DNA from: Verrucomicrobiota bacterium
GTDB lineage: Bacteria > Verrucomicrobiota > Verrucomicrobiia > Limisphaerales > JADLHS01
Direction of reading: 5' to 3'
NCBI GenBank assembly: GCA_025360895.1
Contig: JANYBF010000325.1
Location: 1 to 5,695, forward strand
DNA length: 5,695 bases
The position numbers and the translations under genes are program-made. Below are positions 1 to 5,695 of the stretch, piece by piece; within the stretch, counting starts at the first letter, position 1, and the number at the start of each line of letters is the position of its first letter. The notes under the pieces were generated by a model. It was not told where the DNA came from. It did no database searches and saw only the letters and a list, made by a program, of their open reading frames with translations.

Positions 1-3000
1 GCACCGCTCTTCCGCCGGATTGACTGGCTCACGTTTCTCATCACGACCGCGTTGGTGTGGTTTGCGTATTACTGGACACTGTCGCCGGACGTGGGCTTGG
101 AAGACTCGGGTGAACTGGCCGTGGGTTCTTTCTATGCCGGCATTCCCCATCCGCCGGGTTATCCGGTCTGGACCATTTACACCTGGCTCTGGGCGAACCT
201 GCTGCCGGTCGGCAACGTTGCCTGGCGCGTCGCGCTCGGCGAGGCGACCGCCGGCGCTTTAGCCTGCGGCCTGCTCGGCCTGCTCGTCTCGCGCGGCAGC
301 AGCATGCTGTTGGAGGGTATCACCCAGTTGAAAGAGATCATGGGCAAATGGGAAAATGCCATCTGCCTCGTGTCCGGCTTCGTGTCCGGGCTTTTACTTG
401 GCTTCAACGGCTACATGTGGAGCCAGTCGGTGATCGTGGAAGTCTATTCCTTCAGCGTGCTGTCGTTAATGGGCGTCCTGCTGTTCCTGCTGCGCTGGGT
501 TTATGCGCCGCACCAGAGCCGCTACCTGCTCCTGGCCTTCTTCATGTACGGCATCTGCGTGAACAACCATCAATCCCTCCTGCCGATCGCGATGGGCTTG
601 GAAATGTTGATCATCGCGGTAAAGCCCCGGCTGGGCCGGGAGTTCTTGTTCTGGAACGTGGTGATTTATCTCCTTCTGCTCGCGATCGGACCGTCGTTGC
701 TGGCGGGCAATAAGATGGTTTTTATCTTCTTCAACATCGTCGGTCTGGCTTCCATAACGGGTTGGACCTATATCTCGGTGCGCGAAAAACGGGACGTCAG
801 CGGGTACGTCGGGGGCGGCGCCGTGGTGTTGGGAGCCTTACTATTCCTTGTCGCCCAGCAACCCTCCCCAGCACTGCCACTTCTCGCTTTGGGAGTCTTG
901 GTTGCTCTCCGTCTATACGCGGCCTATGACTCGGTGATGATCAACAAGGCCCGCCGCTCCGGGCACTGGCTGGCCACCATCGTCTCTGGGCTGGCCTTCG
1001 CGTTCGGCATGTCCTTTTACCTCTACATGGCCGTCGCCGGGATGAGCAACCCACCGATGCAGTGGGGCTATCCGCGGACGCTGGAGGGGTTCATCCACGC
1101 CTTCACCCGCGGTCAGTACGAGAAAATCAGCCCAACGAACGGCACCGGCGAGGGATTGGATTGGTTTATCAGCCTCGGAACGACTTACAGCAAACAGTTG
1201 CTCATGTACCTCGACGGCTTGGACAACGAATTCAATCTCGTCTGCATCCTGATCGCCATCGGGGTCTTCCTGTTCTATCGCCAGATGCAGAAGCGCGAAC
1301 GGAGTTGGATCATCGGCGTCGTTGCGATCTTCATCTGCCTCGGACCGATGCTCGTGTTTCTCTTGAACCCGCCGCCAGACCGCCAGGCCCGCGAACTCAT
1401 CCGCGTGTTCTTCACCGCGTCGCATGTGTTGGTTTCGCTCGCCGTCGGCTACGGCATGGCGCTGCTGGCGGCTTCGCTGGCCACGCAATACCAAACGGTC
1501 CGCCGCGCCGGCATTATCCTGGGCATCGTCGCCGTGGATCTCGCGCTCTATTCCTTGGCGGTGGAAACCTACTCCCAGTTCACCGACCCGGCGGTTGCGG
1601 GCACCAACCTTTTCATGAACGGCCTCGTCAAAGTCGCTTTTGTCGGCCTGACATCGGCCAGCCTCGGATTGGCGGCGTTTCAATTGCGGCGCTCGTCCGC
1701 GTCTGACAAAAACAACCTCAAGCCCACCCTCGCACTGACCGGGATCGGATTGGTGTGTATGCTCATTTCCGTGGTGTTGTTCCGGAGCTCGGTGCTGACC
1801 GCAGTGGAGTCCACCACGACCGGATTCACCAAGTTTGTCGCCATCCTCGGCGCCAATGCCGAAATCGGCACGGATGCGCCGGCCATGCTCGCCTTCGCCA
1901 AAGTCATCACCGTCCTGATCGCCGCCGCCTGTCTCTTTTTCTCCAACCGCCAGAAACAAGCCAGCGATCGCCCCGTCTTCCGGGCCAGCGCGGCCATCTT
2001 GCTGCTGTTCTCGTTCGGCTTGACGCTGGTGATCGTCATGGGCGAAAAAATTTCCCTCGGCGGCGTAGGCACTTTTGTCAGCACCCTCCTCAAAGCCTTT
2101 GAGCCGGGCCAATTCGCCCTGCCGGTGCTGGCCAACCTCCTATTGCTAGGCCTCACCCTGCTCTTCCTAGCCGGCATGGTCCTCTGGAAAAACCGCGCGC
2201 CCCTGGCCCTCACTCTGGTCATCTTCGCGGCGGTGCCCTTGCAATCTTATATGTCCCACTGGGCCGACAACGAACAACGCGGCCACCTGTTTGGTTACTG
2301 GTTCGGACACGACATGTTCAGCCCGCCCTTCAAGGCTCCGGACGGCACGCCGATTTATCCCGAGATGACCCGGGATGCGATTTTGTACGGCGGCACCGAT
2401 CCGGGCCGTTTTTGTCCGACCTACATGGTTTTTTGCGAGAGCTTCACCCCGCCGGATTGCAAACCGCGCGACCCGCTCTTTGACCGCCGGGACGTATATG
2501 TCATCACCCAGAACGCGCTGGCGGATGGCACGTATCTGAATTACATCCGCGCCCACTACCATCGCAGCGCGCAAAAAGCCCGCGGCCTCGACACGCCCTT
2601 CTTTCAAGAGCTGGCGCGCAGCTCCACCGAACGGGAGAAAAACTGGACGACCAACATTTTGGCCCGCGCCGTCTCACCCTTGGACCGGTTTTTCACGGGC
2701 ATCGGAGAAACCATTGAGAAAGGCCGCCGCGTTGGCAGCTCCTTCTTCACGGACAAGGATTTCCTGGACGGGAACGCATTCGCCGCCCGCCTGCGCCAAC
2801 CGACCAATGCGTTTGCCCAGCAACTCGCCGACGCCCTGGCACCCGAGACCCGCAGCTTACTCGCCGGGGGCAACGCCGCCGCGCTGAACCATGCGCTCGC
2901 CAAAGACCTAAACCGGGTCATTGAGCAAGGTCTCTATGACGACAAACCGATGGCTACCAATATTACCGCCCGCTGGAACACCATTTTCGAATGGGAAGCC

Positions 3001-4629
3001 ATTCTGAACGAGAAAACGCGGGCAACGCAACTTGGCCCGCTGGCTCAGCAACGCCTGGAAGCTGCCGAGGCGCAGGTTAAACAGCGGCTGGCCGCGATTG
3101 ATGCAGATTTGTCCAAGCAAGCCGAACAAGTGCAGGCCCAACTGCGGAGCGCCGGCGTTCCCCTCACGCCCCAACTGGCCGCATTTATTCTGGAAGCCCC
3201 GCAGAGCTTCACGCGCATCCGCCTGAACCGTCAGCTCATTGAAGCCGCTTTCCCCAAGGAAATCGCAGTCAGTCCCGGCGGCGTGTATCCGGATCGTGAG
3301 ATGTACATCGCCTCCCCGCAGGACTCGCAACAATGCTTTCAAGAATACTTGGGCGACGCGCAACGCCGCTTGCAACATGACGCGCAGTTCCCGAACGAAC
3401 CGCGCCAGATCCGGCCCGGCGAGGACGTTAAAATCATAGAGAATCGCGTGCAAGTTTCCGGTCAGGTAGCGGTCATGGCCATCAACGGCCTGCTCACCAA
3501 GGTCATGTTCGACCGGAATCCCACCAACGAGTTTTTTGTCGAGGAAAGCTTTCCGTTGGAGTGGATGTATCCGCACCTGACGCCATTTGGCGTGATCATG
3601 AAAATCAACCGCGAGCCGCTGCCCTCGCTGCCGGAAGAAGTGTTCACGAAAGATCACGAGTTCTGGTCGCAGTACTCCGAACGGTTGATCGGCAACTGGA
3701 TCACCTACGACACTCCGGTCAGCAACATTGTGGCGTTCGTCGAGAAGGTTTATTTGCGCCATGACTGGAGCGGGTTGACCGCCGGCCAGCGCATGTTTGC
3801 CCGCGACGACCAGGGCCAAAAGGCGTTCTCCAAGCTCCGCAGTTCCATCGGCGGCATGTATGCCTGGCGCATCAACCCCATCAGCCCGCCCCCGCCAGCA
3901 TATCGCCCGCGCACCGAAGCCGAAATTCGCCGTATTTACAAGGAGGCCGACTTCACGTTCCGGCAAGCTTATGCGTTCTGTCCCTACAGCCCCGAAGCCG
4001 TGTTCCGCTACATCAACCTGCTCATTCAACCACCCCCGCCGATTGCGCCCCGGGTTGCCGAAGCCCTGATGATCGCAGAAACCGCGCTGAAATTGGACCC
4101 TTACAACGGACAAATCGCCGGCCTGATCGCCAACTTGAAAGAGTGGAAGCAACGCACCTTGGACCAAGGCGGCCTACAAAAACTCGAAGCGGAAGTCCGC
4201 GCCAACCCCACCAACTTTCAGGCTGCGCTGAACCTGGCGGTGAATTATCTGCAATCGCAACAGTTTGAACGGGGGCTCGCCATCCTCGACAACGTCGTTG
4301 CCAATCCCCGCGTCGAAACATCCGTCCTCATGACCGTGGCCGACCTCTATAAACAAATGAACAACCTGCCCAAGCTTGAAGCCACCATGGCGCGAATGGT
4401 GCAATTGCTGCCGGCTAACGCCGAGGCCTGGTATGACCTCGCCGCGCTGCGCGGGAGTCTGGGCCAGCCAGAGGCCAGCTTCACCGCCATTTCGAATGCA
4501 ATCACGATCAGCACCGCCCGGCGGGCGACCAATCCGGCGGCCATTGACCTCCTCGCGGAGGCGCGCAAAGACGGACGACTTAACCCGCTCCGCAACCTGC
4601 CGGAATTCCAAAAACTAATCGCCCCATAA
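1..4629 (+). CDS. Giant DUF2723 (GT-C-like) polytopic membrane protein with C-terminal TPRs, 5'-partial
   Basis: The frame is open from base 1 to the TAA at 4627-4629 (1542 residues), so the true start lies upstream; residues below count from base 1. The N-terminus matches DUF2723: a first membrane segment (about 10-26), then an outer loop with EDSGE (34-38) and HPPGYP (50-55), NGYMWSQSVIVEVY (136-149), NNHQS (188-192) and NPPMQWGYPRT (350-360). About 20 hydrophobic segments run to about residue 752. A soluble part follows: HWADNEQRGHLFGYWFG (753-769), YGGTDPGRF (796-804), FDRRDVYVITQNALADGTY (827-845), an Ala/Gln/Glu-rich probable coiled coil (about 1010-1052), SPGGVYPDREMYI (1091-1103) and TPR-like helical pairs (about 1305-1505). 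DUF2723 is related to GT-C glycosyltransferases and includes eukaryotic TMEM260, a protein O-mannosyltransferase. I infer membrane glycosyl transfer with Asp35 and Glu38 as candidate acidic residues; sugar and acceptor are unknown. It is longer than the roughly 1000-residue Bacteroidota members. Family call firm, activity tentative. Confidence 0.88.
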   Translation, partial: APLFRRIDWLTFLITTALVWFAYYWTLSPDVGLEDSGELAVGSFYAGIPHPPGYPVWTIYTWLWANLLPVGNVAWRVALGEATAGALACGLLGLLVSRGSSMLLEGITQLKEIMGKWENAICLVSGFVSGLLLGFNGYMWSQSVIVEVYSFSVLSLMGVLLFLLRWVYAPHQSRYLLLAFFMYGICVNNHQSLLPIAMGLEMLIIAVKPRLGREFLFWNVVIYLLLLAIGPSLLAGNKMVFIFFNIVGLASITGWTYISVREKRDVSGYVGGGAVVLGALLFLVAQQPSPALPLLALGVLVALRLYAAYDSVMINKARRSGHWLATIVSGLAFAFGMSFYLYMAVAGMSNPPMQWGYPRTLEGFIHAFTRGQYEKISPTNGTGEGLDWFISLGTTYSKQLLMYLDGLDNEFNLVCILIAIGVFLFYRQMQKRERSWIIGVVAIFICLGPMLVFLLNPPPDRQARELIRVFFTASHVLVSLAVGYGMALLAASLATQYQTVRRAGIILGIVAVDLALYSLAVETYSQFTDPAVAGTNLFMNGLVKVAFVGLTSASLGLAAFQLRRSSASDKNNLKPTLALTGIGLVCMLISVVLFRSSVLTAVESTTTGFTKFVAILGANAEIGTDAPAMLAFAKVITVLIAAACLFFSNRQKQASDRPVFRASAAILLLFSFGLTLVIVMGEKISLGGVGTFVSTLLKAFEPGQFALPVLANLLLLGLTLLFLAGMVLWKNRAPLALTLVIFAAVPLQSYMSHWADNEQRGHLFGYWFGHDMFSPPFKAPDGTPIYPEMTRDAILYGGTDPGRFCPTYMVFCESFTPPDCKPRDPLFDRRDVYVITQNALADGTYLNYIRAHYHRSAQKARGLDTPFFQELARSSTEREKNWTTNILARAVSPLDRFFTGIGETIEKGRRVGSSFFTDKDFLDGNAFAARLRQPTNAFAQQLADALAPETRSLLAGGNAAALNHALAKDLNRVIEQGLYDDKPMATNITARWNTIFEWEAILNEKTRATQLGPLAQQRLEAAEAQVKQRLAAIDADLSKQAEQVQAQLRSAGVPLTPQLAAFILEAPQSFTRIRLNRQLIEAAFPKEIAVSPGGVYPDREMYIASPQDSQQCFQEYLGDAQRRLQHDAQFPNEPRQIRPGEDVKIIENRVQVSGQVAVMAINGLLTKVMFDRNPTNEFFVEESFPLEWMYPHLTPFGVIMKINREPLPSLPEEVFTKDHEFWSQYSERLIGNWITYDTPVSNIVAFVEKVYLRHDWSGLTAGQRMFARDDQGQKAFSKLRSSIGGMYAWRINPISPPPPAYRPRTEAEIRRIYKEADFTFRQAYAFCPYSPEAVFRYINLLIQPPPPIAPRVAEALMIAETALKLDPYNGQIAGLIANLKEWKQRTLDQGGLQKLEAEVRANPTNFQAALNLAVNYLQSQQFERGLAILDNVVANPRVETSVLMTVADLYKQMNNLPKLEATMARMVQLLPANAEAWYDLAALRGSLGQPEASFTAISNAITISTARRATNPAAIDLLAEARKDGRLNPLRNLPEFQKLIAP

Positions 4630-4690
4630 TCGGTTGACTTCTCAGTGAACTCCCGAAACCAGCCACTTGATAAGGGTGGACTTCCGGATC

Positions 4691-4707
4691 CATGAGTCGG
4701 ACTCGTG
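4691..4707. repeat. 17-base near-perfect palindrome in the intergenic region
   Basis: CATGAGTC and GACTCGTG flank a single central G. The arms are reverse complements except for one position, which would be a G-U pair in RNA. The one-base centre is too tight for an ordinary hairpin loop, and no T-run follows, so it is not a convincing terminator. The symmetry would suit a dimeric DNA-binding protein, but no promoter is recognisable nearby and chance is possible. It lies 62 bases after the membrane-protein stop and 184 bases before the reductase start. Confidence 0.35.
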
Positions 4708-4807
4708 AGCCATCAACGCTTGACGGGCACAGTTCGGGTGCGGTCAAACACTCATCTTAACTTCGAGTGGCGGGCAGCGGCCCATCCACCACAACGGCGA
4801 CCGGAGT

Positions 4808-4845
4808 TGTTTGTGTTTTCGGCGCGAGGGGAAGCAAACATTTTT
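4808..4845 (+). terminator. Candidate intrinsic terminator upstream of the flavin reductase
   Basis: TGTTTG (4808-4813) pairs with CAAACA (4835-4840). The stem extends with a G-U pair, a bulged G at 4815 and TTTTC (4816-4820) against GGGAA (4829-4833), including two G-U pairs, closing on an 8-base loop GGCGCGAG. Five T residues follow directly at 4841-4845. This is the shape of a Rho-independent terminator, though the stem is AT/GU-rich and therefore weak. It sits 178 bases past the membrane-protein stop and 46 bases before the reductase ATG. It could end the long upstream transcript or act as a leader attenuator for the reductase. Confidence 0.4.
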
Positions 4846-4891
4846 CAAGGTGAGTTCTTGCGTGTCGCATTTGATCCCTTAGAGTTGCTGC

Positions 4892-5458
4892 ATGATGACT
4901 CTTTTGGTGGGAACAAATCGTCCGGGCAGCAATACGCGCAAGGTCGTGGCTCAGATTGAAACCATTTATGCCGGGCTGAAAACGCCGGTCCGCGTCATTG
5001 ATCTCGCCCAGCTACCCGCCGAGATTTTTTTGGCATCCAGCTATGGGGAAAAGCCGCCAAGTTTTCAGCCCTTCTCCGATGCGGTGTTGCAGGCGAGCGG
5101 GCTGCATGTCGTCACCCCCGAATACAATGGCAGCCTTCCCGGGGTGCTCAAATACTTCATTGATATGCTCAAGTTCCCGGAAAGTTTCGAGCGGCGCCCG
5201 GTTTGTTTCACGGGGGTCGCGGCCGGCATTTGGGGCGCGCTGCGGCCCGTCGAGCAGTTGCAGGCCATCTTTGGGTATCGCAATGCCTACCTTTATCCCG
5301 AGCGCGTCTTCCTGCCGGGCATCGGCAAATTGCTCGACGCAAACGGACGCTTATCCGACCCGGATTTACTGGAACGATTGAAGAGTCAGGTTGAAGGCTT
5401 CGTTGGATTTACCGAACGCCTCCAAGGCGTCAAGTTGCGCGGCGGAAACCAAAGCTAA
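4892..5458 (+). CDS. NAD(P)H-dependent FMN reductase family protein
   Basis: This is a complete 188-residue protein, the usual length for the NADPH-dependent FMN reductase family (flavodoxin-like fold). These enzymes bind FMN and use NAD(P)H to reduce flavin, quinones, azo dyes or metals; the substrate here cannot be deduced. The N-terminal strand MMTLLV leads into GTNRPGSNTRKV (7-18), the FMN phosphate-binding loop. TPEYNGSLPGVLKYFIDML (75-93) is the family's signature flavin-contacting loop and helix. RPVCFTGVAAGIWGALRPVEQL (102-123, of which GVAAGIWGALRPVEQL is most typical) and the late DANGRLSD (149-156) also fit. There is no signal peptide or membrane segment, so it should be cytoplasmic. 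An in-frame TAG at 4880-4882 limits the start to the tandem ATGs at 4892 or 4895. Only a weak AGAG (4881-4884) serves as a possible ribosome site. It is probably transcribed separately from the gene upstream. Confidence 0.93.
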   Translation: MMTLLVGTNRPGSNTRKVVAQIETIYAGLKTPVRVIDLAQLPAEIFLASSYGEKPPSFQPFSDAVLQASGLHVVTPEYNGSLPGVLKYFIDMLKFPESFERRPVCFTGVAAGIWGALRPVEQLQAIFGYRNAYLYPERVFLPGIGKLLDANGRLSDPDLLERLKSQVEGFVGFTERLQGVKLRGGNQS

Positions 5459-5501
5459 ATTCAAAACCAAACCCGTCCCCACGTTGTTGCTGGACTGGGA
5501 C
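5459..5501 (-). terminator. Weak candidate terminator for the minus-strand gene
   Basis: The 49-base gap between the convergent genes contains GTCCC (5475-5479) and GGGAC (5497-5501), a 5-base stem with a 17-base loop. Read on the minus strand, the hairpin follows the TGA of the leftward gene and is followed by a T-rich tract, GGGTTTGGTTTTGAATTT. The short stem, long loop and interrupted T-run make this a low-confidence call. On the plus strand no T-run follows, so it would not stop the reductase transcript. Confidence 0.25.
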
Positions 5502-5507
5502 CGCTAG

Positions 5508-5695
5508 TCACGGAACCGCGGGCGTGGTCAACCGGTACCATCGTTGCGCCCGTGAGGTTGTTGAAGGATCAGTCATCTGAACCGTCTGGCTCACCGAGAA
5601 AGGCCCCAGGTTGGAGTAGGACTGCCAGAGATCGGTTGCCAGATTATTGCGGAACTGGAGCGAATAGCTCTTTCCGGGCTGGGCGGTGAAACGCA
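5508..5695 (-). CDS. C-terminal end of a probable secreted/surface protein, 5'-partial
   Basis: On the minus strand a frame is open from the window edge (first full codon 5693-5691) for 61 codons to a TGA at 5510-5508; the rest of the gene lies beyond the window. The tail contains FTAQPGKSYSLQFRNNL (residues 2-18), then WQSYSNLGPF, VQMTDPS and RWYRLTTPAVP at the end. The pattern is Phe-Thr/Ser-Ala, a Gly-x-Ser-Tyr turn, alternating strands, a Trp-Gln, a TDP turn and a final Arg-x-Tyr-Arg-Leu. It resembles the short beta-rich C-terminal module that closes many large secreted proteins in Verrucomicrobiota. That match is from memory. The function of the main part of the protein cannot be known from this fragment. 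It is convergent to the flavin reductase, 49 bases apart. Confidence 0.72.
   Translation of the reverse strand, partial: RFTAQPGKSYSLQFRNNLATDLWQSYSNLGPFSVSQTVQMTDPSTTSRAQRWYRLTTPAVP

Noticed and set aside
52..54. TTG codon as the start of the membrane protein
   Set aside because: The same frame is open back to base 1, and a TTG start here would fall inside the first membrane segment and remove half of it. The real start is upstream of the window.
913..2112. Long open frame on the minus strand (399 codons) inside the membrane-protein gene
   Set aside because: It is antisense to a strongly supported coding region, and its product is rich in Asp, Glu, Gly, Arg, His and Gln with no recognisable domain, as expected from the complement of GC-rich membrane-protein codons.
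2908..4167. Long open frame on the minus strand (419 codons) opposite the soluble and TPR parts
   Set aside because: It lacks any recognised motif and lies fully opposite sequence whose plus-strand translation has conserved blocks, so it is a shadow frame.
4720..4748. TTGACG as a -35 promoter element for the reductase
   Set aside because: No acceptable -10 hexamer occurs 16-18 bases downstream; the sequence at that distance is GTCAAA-like.
4749..4769. Inverted repeat CACTC...GAGTG as a terminator or riboswitch stem
   Set aside because: The stem is only five bases with an 11-base loop, no T-run follows, and such a repeat is expected by chance.
4752..4841. 29-codon minus-strand frame (ATG at 4841-4839, TGA at 4754-4752)
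   Set aside because: It has only a weak upstream ribosome site, an Arg/Gly/Ala-rich product without recognisable features, and lies over the terminator-like hairpin. A real small protein cannot be excluded but is not supported.
4705..4959. 84-codon plus-strand frame with a GTG start in the intergenic gap
   Set aside because: It overlaps the first 68 bases of the well-supported reductase in another frame, spans the hairpin, has no clear ribosome site and shows no domain.

Overview
The window looks like a piece of a GC-rich bacterial chromosome, most likely from the Verrucomicrobiota (Pedosphaera/Limisphaera-like lineages). Two signs suggest this. The first is a very large DUF2723 membrane protein whose conserved blocks I recall from that phylum. 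The second is a minus-strand C-terminus ending in a 'FTAQPGKSYSLQFRNNL...WQ...TDP...RWYRLTTP' pattern, which is common at the ends of secreted proteins in that group. Both are family-level impressions from memory, not database results.

Layout: (1) positions 1-4629, plus strand, hold one giant coding region whose 5' end lies outside the window. It has a DUF2723 / GT-C-type glycosyltransferase-like N-terminus, about 20 hydrophobic segments, a long soluble region with a coiled coil, and a C-terminal TPR-like array. (2) Positions 4630-4891 are a 262-base intergenic stretch with a tight 17-base palindrome and a hairpin followed by T5 that could be an intrinsic terminator. (3) Positions 4892-5458, plus strand, encode a complete 188-residue NAD(P)H-dependent FMN reductase of the flavodoxin-like fold. 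(4) Positions 5459-5507 are a short convergent gap with a weak terminator candidate. (5) Positions 5508-5695, minus strand, hold the last 61 codons of a probable secreted protein that begins outside the window.

The genes do not look like one pathway. The reductase has its own upstream region behind a possible terminator, and the last gene is convergent to it. The most interesting object is the giant membrane protein. It probably acts at the cytoplasmic membrane, using a lipid-linked sugar to modify an exported substrate, but its exact reaction cannot be read from the sequence. I see no mobile element, CRISPR array, tRNA or rRNA, and no clear evidence of a wholly new system.
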